Origin: an uncultured bacterium
Lineage (GTDB): Bacteria > Verrucomicrobiota > Lentisphaeria > Victivallales > UBA1829
Reading direction: 5' to 3'
Length of the DNA stretch: 64,000 nucleotides
NCBI GenBank assembly: GCA_902802585.1
Contig: CADCMR010000003.1
Coordinates: forward strand, 168,394-232,393
Below, one piece after another: positions 16,978 to 26,600 of this stretch. The stretch's first letter is position 1. Each line of letters starts with the position of its first letter. The translations under genes were made by a program, and so were the position numbers. The notes beneath the pieces are model-generated. The model saw nothing but the letters and a program-made list of their open reading frames with translations. It was not told the DNA's origin and searched no databases.

Positions 16978-18060
16978 ATGACGATCAGAATATTTCTTTC
17001 GGCTCTGGCATGTGCCGTCTGTGCGGTCGCGGTTTTGACGTTGTCCGCCGCCGACCCTGAAACGCCTGCGCGCGACGTCCTGTCCGTCGTCCAGTCGCGC
17101 GAAAAAATGAGCATTCGCTCCGACGCGGCATCCGTGCCCATTCCCCTGCCCGGCACGCGCATCGATTCGGTCCTGGTATCCGTGAACGGCGAACCGGTCA
17201 CGCTGCTGGACGTGATTCTGGAAACGGGCGCCCGTGAGAGGGAGCTTGCCGGGATCTATTCAGGAGAACGCCTTCTGTCCGAGACGCGTAAGTTGCGCGA
17301 GGAAACGGTCGAGGAGATCGTGACGCGCAAACTGATTTACGAAAAGTACAAGGCGGAACCGTTCGATATTCCGCGCCAGGAGATTGAGAATCTGCTTGAC
17401 GAATTCGTGCGCACCAGCGGGGCGGAATCCCGTGCCGCCCTTGAAAAAGGGCTGCTTCCCCTCGGCATCACCCCGGAACGCCTCCGCGAACAGGCGAAGG
17501 AGCGCATTGCCGTCGAAGTCCTCCTGATGCGCGACTGCGGTCATCACGTCGACGTTACGCCGAAGGAGGTTTACGAGGAATACAAGGCGCATCCGGAAAA
17601 ATGGACCGTCCCGGAGAAGATTTCTCTTCAGCTGCTCCAGATCAATGTGACCGCCGGTTCCGCCGGTGGCGACCCGAAGGCCGCCGTGGAAGCTGTCCGC
17701 AAGGAGCTCGACAAGGATTCCTCCCAGAGGAATTTCACGCGCCTCGTGCTGGAAAGATCCGACGGTGCGACCGCCTCGAACGGCGGAATCACCGAGGGCG
17801 CCGAGCTTGACAAGCTCCGTCCCGAATTCATCGCGGCGCTGAAAGGAAAAAAAGCCGGCGACGTGGTCGGCCCGGTCGAAGCGCCGGAGGCATATTTCTT
17901 CCTGCGCATCGTCGGCACGGAGCCGTCCAAGCTCATCCCGTTCAGCCAGGCTAACCGCGAGGTCCGGGAAGCCCTCTTCAAGGAAAAGGTCGCCGAAAAG
18001 CGCAAGGAGTATGAAGCGCAGATCAGGCGTGACGCGGTCATCCGCCGTTACTTCGACTGA
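16978..18060 (+). CDS. SurA-like periplasmic peptidyl-prolyl isomerase/chaperone
   Basis: 360 residues from ATG 16978, chosen over an in-frame ATG at 16897 because GAGG lies just upstream and the protein then begins with a clean signal peptide (MTIRIFLSALACAVC..., residues 1-24). Residues 55-185 are a SurA_N-like helical chaperone domain beginning SVLVSVNGEPVTLLDVI. Residues 195-305 resemble a parvulin domain: EKISLQLLQI, then FTRLVLERSDG, ASNGGITEG, LKGKKAGDVVGPVEAPEAYFFLRI. It should help outer-membrane protein folding. hemW follows with a one-base overlap. Assignment to the SurA/PrsA/PpiC group is firm; orthology to E. coli SurA is not. Confidence 0.85.
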   Translation: MTIRIFLSALACAVCAVAVLTLSAADPETPARDVLSVVQSREKMSIRSDAASVPIPLPGTRIDSVLVSVNGEPVTLLDVILETGARERELAGIYSGERLLSETRKLREETVEEIVTRKLIYEKYKAEPFDIPRQEIENLLDEFVRTSGAESRAALEKGLLPLGITPERLREQAKERIAVEVLLMRDCGHHVDVTPKEVYEEYKAHPEKWTVPEKISLQLLQINVTAGSAGGDPKAAVEAVRKELDKDSSQRNFTRLVLERSDGATASNGGITEGAELDKLRPEFIAALKGKKAGDVVGPVEAPEAYFFLRIVGTEPSKLIPFSQANREVREALFKEKVAEKRKEYEAQIRRDAVIRRYFD

Positions 18061-19157
18061 TGCGCAATCTCTATATCCACGTTCCATTCTGCGACGGGAA
18101 ATGCGACTACTGCGCGTTCTACTCCGAACCCGCGCCTGACGGGGCAATGGTCCGCCAGTGGTTAGACCGCATCCTGTACCAGCTGGAAGAAAACGCTCCC
18201 CGCCTCAAACGTACCGAAACCGTGTACTTCGGGGGCGGCACGCCGTCGATTCTGCCGAACGACATCCTGAAACGGCTTTTTGCCGCCGTCCGCGAGGTCG
18301 TTCCCGCTGCCGTTGAAGTCTCCATCGAGGCGAATCCGTTCACCGTAACGCCGGAAAAAGCCGCCGTCCTGACCTCGTTCGCCAACCGGGTCACGCTCGG
18401 CGTCCAGTCGTTCGATCCTGTTTTACTGGACGCCGTCGGACGCAGAAAACATGCCGGACCCGGTCCGGAGGAGGCCGTGCGGAATCTGCGCGATGCCGGA
18501 CTGCGCAACCTCGGACTTGACCTGATGTACGCCCTGCCCGGGGAAACGCCCGAGCTCTGGCGGCATGACCTCGAACTCGCGCTCAAGCTTAATCCAGAAC
18601 ACATCTCCGCGTACTCCGTCACGCCGGAACCCGGTACGCCGTTCGCCGGCAGGGTCGCCGGAAGCCCTGAGGACGATGCGCTTTCCGGGGCGATGTGGGA
18701 GCAGGCGGGCGTGCTCCTCGGTGCGGCGGGGCTTCCCCGGTACGAGATCAGCAACTACGCCCGCCCCGGCTTCGAGTCGCGCCACAATTCCAATGTCTGG
18801 CACGGGCAGACATACCTCGGACTCGGACCCGCCGCCTGTTCGTTCGACGGCGCCGACCGCTGGACGCAGGTTTCCGATCTGCGGGCGTGGCTGGACGGCG
18901 CGCCGCCTGAAATTGACCGTATCCCGAGGCGGGCGCGCCTCGGCGAAATCCTGATGATGGGACTCCGCACCGTGCGAGGCTGGACGCGCCGGGAGTTCGA
19001 GGTCGCCTCCGGTTGCGGCTGGGACGACTTTTCAACGCAGTTGGATGAGCTTGCGGAACGCGGTCTCGTGACGCTCGCTGCGGACGCTGTCGCGCCTACG
19101 GAACGCGGTCTGGCGTTCTGGAACGACGTCGCGGAATCACTTGTTTTTGCGCCGTAA
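18060..19157 (+). CDS. hemW: Radical SAM heme chaperone HemW (coproporphyrinogen III oxidase-like)
   Basis: 365 residues. The CX3CX2C iron-sulfur/SAM motif is at Cys11, Cys15 and Cys18 (HVPFCDGKCDYCAF). It is followed by ETVYFGGGTPSIL, SIEANPFTVT, RVTLGVQSFDP, GRKHAG and LMYALPGET, all characteristic of HemW. True HemN has an additional cysteine (CX3CX2CXC), absent here, so a heme chaperone role is more likely than coproporphyrinogen oxidation. The C-terminal HemN-type domain (NSNVWHGQTYLGLGPAA onward) is intact. The start overlaps the previous stop by one base (TGATG). Confidence 0.9.
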   Translation: MRNLYIHVPFCDGKCDYCAFYSEPAPDGAMVRQWLDRILYQLEENAPRLKRTETVYFGGGTPSILPNDILKRLFAAVREVVPAAVEVSIEANPFTVTPEKAAVLTSFANRVTLGVQSFDPVLLDAVGRRKHAGPGPEEAVRNLRDAGLRNLGLDLMYALPGETPELWRHDLELALKLNPEHISAYSVTPEPGTPFAGRVAGSPEDDALSGAMWEQAGVLLGAAGLPRYEISNYARPGFESRHNSNVWHGQTYLGLGPAACSFDGADRWTQVSDLRAWLDGAPPEIDRIPRRARLGEILMMGLRTVRGWTRREFEVASGCGWDDFSTQLDELAERGLVTLAADAVAPTERGLAFWNDVAESLVFAP

Positions 19158-19159
19158 AT

Positions 19160-19188
19160 TTGCATTTTTCCCTGAATGATGGTATATT
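19160..19188 (+). promoter_or_regulatory. Predicted promoter of fhs
   Basis: TTGCAT, 17 bp, TATATT; the start codon is 37 bp downstream, so the leader is short. Confidence 0.7.
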
Positions 19189-19224
19189 ACGAGGTCAATA
19201 TTTACAGATACAAGGATATCCGAT

Positions 19225-20901
19225 ATGAAATCTGACCTCGAAATAGCGGCCGGTGTCCCGTGCCGTCCGATCTCACAGATCGCCGCCTCGCTCGGCCTTT
19301 CCGAAACCGACTACGCCCCCTATGGGCGCAATAAGGCAAAGCTCGAACCGTCCGTGTTTGAACGCCTCGCCGGAAAACCTGACGGACATCTCGTCCTCGT
19401 GACCGCGATCACGCCGACCCCGGCAGGCGAGGGAAAGACTACCACGACCATCGGTCTTGCCGACGCGCTCCGCCGTCGCGGGAAGAAGGTCGTCGCGGCG
19501 ATCCGCGAACCCTCCCTCGGCCCCGTCTTCGGACGCAAAGGCGGCGCGGCGGGCGGCGGCTGGGCGCAGGTCATCCCGATGGAGGACATCAACCTGCATT
19601 TCACGGGCGATTTCCACGCGGTCTGCGCGGCGAACAACCTGCTGGTCGCCATGACCGACAACCACATCTTCCACGGCAACGCGCTTCAGATCGACCCCGG
19701 CCGCGTGGTCCTGAAACGCTGCCTCGACATGAATGACCGCGCATTGCGCCATATTGAGTTGCAGACAAAAGGAAAAGGCGGATACATCCGCCAGGCGGGA
19801 TTCGAGATCACGGCGGCCTCCGAGCTGATGGCTGTACTGTGCCTGGCGTCCGGCGTCGCCGACCTCAAACGCCGCATCGCGGATGTGATCGTGGCGTACA
19901 ACGTTCACGGCGAACCCGTGACTGCGGGCGACCTCCACGCCGCTGAAGCCGCCACCGTCCTGCTGAAGGAGGCGGTCAAACCGAACCTCGTGCAGACGCT
20001 TGAAGGGACGCCCGTCCTGATCCACGGCGGTCCCTTCGCGAACATCGCGCACGGCTGCAACTCCCTGCTCGCGACCCGCCTCGCCCTCAAGCTTGCCGAC
20101 TACACGGTCACGGAGGCCGGATTCGGCGCCGACCTGGGCGCGGAGAAGTTCATCGACATCAAATGCCGTCTCGGCGGCCTCAATCCCGCCGCCGCCGTAC
20201 TTGTCGTCACGATCCGCGCCCTGAAAATGCATGGCGGCCTCGCGAAGAACGAGCTCGAACACGAAGATCTCGCCGCGCTCGAACGCGGCATGCCGAACCT
20301 GTTGCGCCACCTCGACAACCTCGTGAACGTCTTCCGTCTTCCCGCGGTCGTCGCCGTGAACAGGTTCCCCGCCGACACGCAGGCGGAACTTGATCTCGTC
20401 ATGAAGGCGTGCGCCTCCATGGGCGTCCGCACCGTCCTTTCCGACGTCTGGGCAAAGGGCGGCGAAGGGGGTCTTGAGCTCGCCGATGTCGTGACGGAAC
20501 TCTGCGAAAAGAACACTGCACCGGACCCCGTGTTCGCCTATCCGCTTGAGGGCATGTCCCTTCGTGACAAGCTCGACACGATCGTCCGGCGCGTCTACCG
20601 CGGACGCGGCGCGGTCTTCACGGAGGATGCCGAGCGCCAGCTCGAATTGCTCGCGAAGTACGGCGGTGACTCCATGCCCGTCTGTGTTGCCAAGACCCCG
20701 TACAGTTTCACTGGCGATCAGACGCTCATCGGCGCGCCTGAAGGTTTCGATCTCCTGATCCGCGACCTGAAGATTTCCGCCGGAGCGGGTTTCGTCGTCG
20801 CCCTTGCGGGTGACATCATGACGATGCCCGGCCTGCCCTCGTCGCCCGCTGCCGAACGCATCCATATCGCGGACGACGGCACGGTAGACGGTCTTTTCTG
20901 A
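19225..20901 (+). CDS. fhs: Formate--tetrahydrofolate ligase
   Basis: 558 residues, the normal length. It makes 10-formyl-THF from formate, THF and ATP, feeding purine and formyl-Met synthesis or one-carbon metabolism in anaerobes. The ATP-binding loop TPTPAGEGKTTTTIGL, REPSLGPVFGRKGGAAGGG, EDINLHFTGDFHAV, TEAGFGADLGAEKF and a C-terminal AGAGFVVALAGDIMTMPGLP are diagnostic. It stands alone between its own promoter and the efp promoter. Its presence fits an anaerobic, possibly formate-using, lifestyle, but no other pathway genes are nearby. Confidence 0.97.
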   Translation: MKSDLEIAAGVPCRPISQIAASLGLSETDYAPYGRNKAKLEPSVFERLAGKPDGHLVLVTAITPTPAGEGKTTTTIGLADALRRRGKKVVAAIREPSLGPVFGRKGGAAGGGWAQVIPMEDINLHFTGDFHAVCAANNLLVAMTDNHIFHGNALQIDPGRVVLKRCLDMNDRALRHIELQTKGKGGYIRQAGFEITAASELMAVLCLASGVADLKRRIADVIVAYNVHGEPVTAGDLHAAEAATVLLKEAVKPNLVQTLEGTPVLIHGGPFANIAHGCNSLLATRLALKLADYTVTEAGFGADLGAEKFIDIKCRLGGLNPAAAVLVVTIRALKMHGGLAKNELEHEDLAALERGMPNLLRHLDNLVNVFRLPAVVAVNRFPADTQAELDLVMKACASMGVRTVLSDVWAKGGEGGLELADVVTELCEKNTAPDPVFAYPLEGMSLRDKLDTIVRRVYRGRGAVFTEDAERQLELLAKYGGDSMPVCVAKTPYSFTGDQTLIGAPEGFDLLIRDLKISAGAGFVVALAGDIMTMPGLPSSPAAERIHIADDGTVDGLF

Positions 20902-20979
20902 CCGCCGGGTTTCATCCTCCCGCGGCGTAAAACCATGTTTTTTTCCTCGGAAAGACACCGTTTTTTCCGGCGCAACATC

Positions 20980-21007
20980 TTGTAAAAACGCGATTTTATG
21001 CTATATT
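20980..21007 (+). promoter_or_regulatory. Predicted promoter of the efp-epmA operon
   Basis: TTGTAA, 16 bp, TATATT, about 55 bp upstream of the efp ATG. A GC-rich imperfect hairpin between fhs and this promoter (about 20904-20930) may help end fhs transcription. Confidence 0.65.
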
Positions 21008-21062
21008 ATAGTTTTGGCTTAATCTTTTATCCGCAACCCTATCAGCAAACGGAGAAAATACC

Positions 21063-21638
21063 ATGGCAATGTATGATGCCGCAGACCTGAAGAAAGGTCT
21101 CAAAGTTGAAATCGACGGTCAGCCGTACGTCATCACCGATTTTGAATTCTGCAAGCCCGGAAAGGGAACCGCGCTCTACCGCTGCAAGCTGAAAAGCATG
21201 ATCAACGGCAGCACGATGGACCGCACCTACCGCCCCGTCGACAAGGTCGGCATCCCGAACCTCGAAGAACGCGACATGTACTACTCCTACCACGATGGTC
21301 AGAACTACGTCTTCAGTGACGCCGAGACCTACGAGGAAATCTCCATCAACGAGGAAGCCCTCGGCAAACGCACCTACTTCCTGATCGAGGAAGCCCTCTG
21401 CCAGGGCCTCTTCTTCAACGGCAAGCTCATCGACATCACCCTCCCGACCTTCATTGAGAAGGTGGTCGCCGAGACCGAACCCGGCGTCCGCGGCGACACC
21501 GCCAGCTCCAACGTGATGAAGCCCGCCAAGACTGACAACGGCTACGACGTCATGGTCCCGCTCTTCATCAACGTCGGTGACACGATCAAAATCGACACCC
21601 GCACCGGAGAATACGCCGAACGCGTCAGCAAAGGTTGA
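21063..21638 (+). CDS. efp: Elongation factor P
   Basis: 191 residues. It relieves ribosome stalling at polyproline stretches. The KOW-like domain 1 carries the modifiable loop CKPGKGTALYRCKLK with Lys34, the residue that EpmA beta-lysylates in E. coli. Domains 2 and 3 follow (TYRPVDKVG; LPTFIEKVV; GDTIKIDTRTGEYAERV). GGAGAAAATACC precedes the ATG. epmA lies nine bases downstream, so modified EF-P is expected. A candidate client in this window is the proline-rich tail of the protein at 41702-42931. Confidence 0.97.
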   Translation: MAMYDAADLKKGLKVEIDGQPYVITDFEFCKPGKGTALYRCKLKSMINGSTMDRTYRPVDKVGIPNLEERDMYYSYHDGQNYVFSDAETYEEISINEEALGKRTYFLIEEALCQGLFFNGKLIDITLPTFIEKVVAETEPGVRGDTASSNVMKPAKTDNGYDVMVPLFINVGDTIKIDTRTGEYAERVSKG

Positions 21639-21646
21639 ACTGAACC

Positions 21647-22582
21647 GTGGATTCCTTCACCCGGCTCCGGCAGACCGTCCCGGCGCTGAAATTCCGCGCC
21701 CGCGTCCTTGCCGCCGTCCGGGCTGGGTTTGACAAACGCGGTTTCACCGAGGTCTCGACCCCGGTCCGCATCGCCGCGCCCGCGGCGGAGGAGTATATCG
21801 ACGCTCCTCCCTCGGGCGCATTCTTTTTGCGCACCTCCCCCGAGCTCGAAATGAAGCGTCTGCTCTGCGCCGGCATGGACCGCATCTACCAGATCGGGCC
21901 GTGTTTCCGGGCGGGCGAACGCGGTCGCCTGCACCGTACCGAGTTCGATATGCTCGAATTCTACATGGCGCACGCCGACTACCTGGAACTGCTGGACACC
22001 ATCCGCGCGATTATTATCGAGGCAGCAATAGCTTGCACCGGCGGCACGAAGATCAAGCCACGCGGCTGTGAGGTCGAGCTCGGCGGCGAATGGACCATAC
22101 TCCCCGTCCGCGAGGCGTTCCGCACATTTGCCGACGTTTACGCCGACGAGGTCGCGGAACAGGAATCGCTGTTCGAGGAGATTCTGGTCGAAAAAGTCGA
22201 GCCGAACCTGCCGAAGGACCGTCCGTGCGTGCTCATCGACTATCCGATCCGCTTCGGCGCGTTTGCACGGGCGAAAGCCTCCGATCCGACCCTCGCCGAA
22301 CGCTGGGAGGTCTATGTGGCGGGCGTTGAGCTGGCGAATACCTACGGCGAGCTGATCGACCCGGTCGTCCAGCGGGAACGTTTCGCCGCCGCCCGCGCCA
22401 CGCGCAAGCGCCTCGGTCTCACGGAATACCCGGAGCCGACGGCGTTCCTGGACGCAATCGACCATGGGATGCCGCCCGCCGCCGGGTCCGCGCTCGGATT
22501 CGACCGCCTCGTGATGCTGCTTGCCGGAGCGGATTCCCTGTCCGAAATCGACTTCCCGCTTGACGACGAGCAGGAACCATGA
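21647..22582 (+). CDS. epmA: EF-P--(R)-beta-lysine ligase EpmA (GenX/PoxA)
   Basis: 311 residues. It is a truncated class II lysyl-tRNA-synthetase-like enzyme that lacks the anticodon-binding domain and attaches lysine to EF-P. Class II motifs visible are FTEVSTPVRIAAPAAEEYIDA, FFLRTSPELEMKRLLCAG, YQIGPCFRAGERGRLHRTEFDMLEFY and the motif 3 block GSALGFDRLVMLLAGA. The GTG start at 21647 is eight bases after efp and there is no other suitable start. The partner EpmB aminomutase is not in the window. It overlaps the glycosyltransferase gene by four bases. Confidence 0.93.
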   Translation: MDSFTRLRQTVPALKFRARVLAAVRAGFDKRGFTEVSTPVRIAAPAAEEYIDAPPSGAFFLRTSPELEMKRLLCAGMDRIYQIGPCFRAGERGRLHRTEFDMLEFYMAHADYLELLDTIRAIIIEAAIACTGGTKIKPRGCEVELGGEWTILPVREAFRTFADVYADEVAEQESLFEEILVEKVEPNLPKDRPCVLIDYPIRFGAFARAKASDPTLAERWEVYVAGVELANTYGELIDPVVQRERFAAARATRKRLGLTEYPEPTAFLDAIDHGMPPAAGSALGFDRLVMLLAGADSLSEIDFPLDDEQEP

Positions 22583-23685
22583 AGATACTTTTTCTCATTG
22601 CCCGGTATTTCCCCTACAGCGGCCTTCAGACGGATTTCCTCCGCGCCGCTGAAGCCGCCGCGGACCGCGGACACGACGTGACGTGTCTGGTCGGCTCGTG
22701 GGAGGGCGAACGCCCGGACAATCTGCGTATTCTGACCGCGCCGCTCCCCGGAACGGGCGAGGCAGACGACCTGGACGCGCTCGAAACGGTGTTCCACGAG
22801 CTGACGGACCGCGAGACATTCGACCGGACGGCGGCGTTCGAGCTGATTCCCGGCGTGGATTTCTATTTTGCGGGCTTCGACTGTCTCGGCAGCGCCCCGG
22901 AGAACGCCGATCCACGTCTTCTGGCACGTGAACGGTCGGTTTTCTCGCCCGAATCCTCCACATACATTTTCTTCCTCGTCACGCCGCAGATCAACGCGTT
23001 CTTCGGCGTTTACGGCACGCAGCCCGCTCGTTTCCTGCGCCTGCCGCCCGGCATGAATCCCGCCTGCGGACGTGTCCCGGACCCGGACAATGTCCGCATC
23101 CGCAAGCGCGCCGAACTCGGTCTGAAGGACGGCGAGCGCCTCGCCATTTCCGCCGCGCACGACATGCTGCTGAAAGGCGTCGACCGTACCCTGGCCGCCT
23201 ACGCGGAGCTCCCGCCGGAACGCCGCGCACGTCTGCGCCTGTTCATCACAGGCTTTCTCGGACGCGAACAATGCGAAAAGCAGGCCGCCGAACTCGGCAT
23301 CGCCGACCGCGTGATCTTCGACGGCGGACGCCCCGACCTGCCGGAACTCCTCTGCGCCGCCGACTATCTGGTGCATCCTGCCCGGCGCGAGGCCGCCGGT
23401 TCGATCCTGATCGAGGCGATCGCGTCCGGGCTGCCCGTGGTCTGCACCGACGTCTGCGGATTCCAGGACATCGTGCTGGCTTCCGGCGGACACGTCCTGA
23501 ATGAACCGTTCTATCCCGGTGCGCTGACCGCCGAGCTGGACTACCTCTCCGGGATTTCCGACGACGGGCTGTACTACTGGCGGCAGCAGGTCCTGACCTA
23601 TGCGCTCGGTCCGGCGGACTTCTACCGCCGCGCCGACGTGCTTGTGAACTTTATCCAGTCACATCGTGCCGGAGACCGGAAATGA
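22579..23685 (+). CDS. WaaG-like family 4 glycosyltransferase
   Basis: 368 residues, GT-B fold. The N-terminal start MKILFLIARYFPYSGLQTDF, the donor-binding region KGVDRTLAAYAELP, and HPARREAAGSILIEAIASGLPVVCTDVCGF match the LPS core glucosyltransferase I (WaaG) group more closely than generic GT4. A role in lipopolysaccharide core or another glycolipid is likely. The ATG overlaps epmA by four bases and hrpA begins within its last codons, so it is embedded in a translation/RNA operon with which it has no evident functional link. Confidence 0.85.
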   Translation: MKILFLIARYFPYSGLQTDFLRAAEAAADRGHDVTCLVGSWEGERPDNLRILTAPLPGTGEADDLDALETVFHELTDRETFDRTAAFELIPGVDFYFAGFDCLGSAPENADPRLLARERSVFSPESSTYIFFLVTPQINAFFGVYGTQPARFLRLPPGMNPACGRVPDPDNVRIRKRAELGLKDGERLAISAAHDMLLKGVDRTLAAYAELPPERRARLRLFITGFLGREQCEKQAAELGIADRVIFDGGRPDLPELLCAADYLVHPARREAAGSILIEAIASGLPVVCTDVCGFQDIVLASGGHVLNEPFYPGALTAELDYLSGISDDGLYYWRQQVLTYALGPADFYRRADVLVNFIQSHRAGDRK

Positions 23686-26600
23686 GCATCGACCCGCGCC
23701 AGGTCCGGCGGGAGATCGCGCGCATCTGGTCCGCGTTGCGTCTGACCGACCGCGCCCGCCTGAGCAAACGCCGCCGCGCGTTTCTGGATCTGCTGGACAG
23801 CGATCCCGATGCCGCGGAGGAAAAACGCGAGGATTTTTTCAGTTTGCTCGTGACCGCCCAGAAACGTTCCCTCGTCCCCGCCGCGTCCCGTATCCGCTGC
23901 GAGTTCCCCGACAACCTGCCGATCACCGCGAAAATCCCGGAAATCCGCGCCGCCCTGAAATCGCATCAGGTCATCGTCGTCTGCGGTACGACGGGTTCCG
24001 GCAAGACCACCCAGCTTCCGAAAGCGGCGCTGCTGGAGGGGTTCGGGCGCGCCGGACGCATCGGCTGCACCCAGCCGCGCAGGATCGCCGCCTCCGCGCT
24101 CGCCCGCCGTCTCTCGAACGAGACCGGGTGCGTGTGCGGACACGAGATCGGCTATCAGGTGCGCTTCGACGACCGCACGGACGACTCCACGGTCATCAAG
24201 TTCATGACGGACGGCATCCTGCTTGCCGAGACGCAGAACGACCCGAAGCTCTACCAATACGACTGCATCATCCTGGACGAGGTGCACGAGCGTTCCCTCA
24301 ACATCGATTTCCTGCTCGGATACATGAAGCTCCTGCTCGAACGGCGACCCGAACTCCGCGTGATCATCTCCTCCGCCACGCTCGACGCCGCACGCATCGC
24401 GTCGTTCTTCGGCGACGCCCCTGTCATTGAGGTCGGCGGACGCGTCTACCCGGTCGAGGACGTCTATCTGGAGCCGCTTCAGGACGAGGAACTTGCGGAA
24501 TCCGTCGCGCGCGGCGTGGAATATCTGCTCGGCATCGGCGAACGCGGCGGCATCCTCGTTTTCCTGCCCGGCGAACGCGAAATCCGCGACTGCGCCGACA
24601 TGCTGACCGGGCGTGACTACCCCCATACAGAAATCCTGCCGCTCTTCGGTCGCATGAGCGCGTCCGAACAGGAACGCATCTTCGCGCCGCAGTCATCGAA
24701 CCGCCGGATCGTGCTCGCGACGAATGTGGCGGAGACGTCCATCACGATCCCCGGCATCCGCTATGTGGTCGATTCCGGGCTGGTCCGCCTCTCCCGCTAC
24801 AACCCGAAAAGCGGCATTCAGGAACTCCGCATCGAAGGCGTCTCCCGCGCGAGCGCCATGCAGCGGCGCGGACGCTGCGGACGCGAACAGGACGGCGTAT
24901 GCGTTCATCTCTGTTCCGAGGAGACGCTCGCCGACGCATCCGAGTTCACGCCACCGGAAATCCAGCGCGCGTCTCTTGCCGGCGTCATTCTCCAGATGGC
25001 TGCGCTGAAACTCCCTCCGATCGTCCAGTTCCCGTTTGTCGATCCGCCGTCGCCACAGCTGATCCGCGAGGGCCTGACCACGTTGACCGACCTGCACGCC
25101 ATCGATGCCTCCGGCGCGCTCACGGACGAGGGGCGGCGCCTGGCGGAACTCCCCGTCGGACCGCGCCTCGGGCGCATCCTGCTCGACGGCGTCGACCGCG
25201 GCGTCCTGCCGGAAATCCTTCTGATCGCGGCGTTCCTGTCGATCCAGGACCCGCGCGAACGCCCCTTCGAGAAGGCGAAGGAGGCGGACACGGCGCAGCG
25301 GCAGTTCGACGTGCCGGAATCGGATTTCCTGAGCATCCTGAAGCTCTGGCTGGCGGCGGACGAGGCGTTCCGAGTCTCCAAGTCGCAGTTCCGCAAGTTC
25401 TGCCGCGCCAATTATCTGAACTTCCGCCGGATGCAGGAATGGCGCAACCTGTGCGCCGACCTGCTCGAATACCTCCAGCCGGAAACCGAACTGGAATCAC
25501 TGGAGGTCGAACTCCGTGCGGACCGCTCCGACCCGATTCACAAGTCCCTCATGGGCGGTCTGCCGCGCCGCCTGGCGTGTTGGGATCCGGAGAAGAAACA
25601 GTATTTCGACCGCACGGGCCGCATGTTCTCCATCTTCCCCGGCTCCGCGCTCGCCAAGCTCAAAAAAGCGCCGGAATGGCTTCTGTGCTTCACGATCATG
25701 GAGACCAGCCGCGTCTTCGGTCGCTGCTGCGCCGTGGTCGAAGGCGCGTGGCTGGAGGAGATCGCCCCGGAGCTGTGTTCCCGCGCCTACGACCGCATCG
25801 CCTGGGACGAGGTCAGCGGGTTCGTGTTCGCACGCGAACGCGTCTTCGCCGGTGCGCTCCCGATCCATCCGGGTCGCCGCTGCCACTACGGACGCGTCGA
25901 CCGGGACGCCGCGCGCGCCGTGTTCATCAGGGAGGCTCTGGTACCGTGCCGCATCCAGGACCCCGCCGCGCCGTGGCTGGTGCGCTGCAACGAACTGGTG
26001 CGCCGTCTGCATACCTTCGAGGCGAAACTCCGCCGTTCCGGCTCCGTGGTCGACCTTCATGCCCTGGAACAGCATTTCCTGCGCGTCCTGCCGCCGTGGA
26101 TGTGCAGCGTGTCCGACGTCCGCAAGGACTGGACCCGACGGCACCGTTCCTACGACCCGAAACCGGAGGACATCGCGCTCGTTCCGCCCGGTTCCCTGCC
26201 GGACGCGGACTTCCCGGACCGCCTCGAGGCGGAAGGCGAGAGTTACCGCCTGGAATACGTCTACGACCCCGGCGAGGAGGACGACGGCATCACGGTCTAT
26301 CTGCCGGAAGCGCACATGAACCTCTTCCCGCGCGCCGCCGCCGAATACCTCGTCCCCGGTTTCCTCCGCATGAAGCTCGATTTCATGTTCCGTTCCCTCA
26401 CCAAGACCGAACGCAAGAAGCTCCTGCCGCTGGACGAATGCACCGAGGCGTTCCTGGACGGGCTGAAACACAACGAAATCTACCCGGCGCGCAACCTGCC
26501 GCGCGTGCTCGCGTCGTTCCTCCGGACCTTCCGCGGCTGCGACTTCGACGAATCCGCGTTCGACGACATCGAACTTCCGGAATATCTCATCCTGAAATTC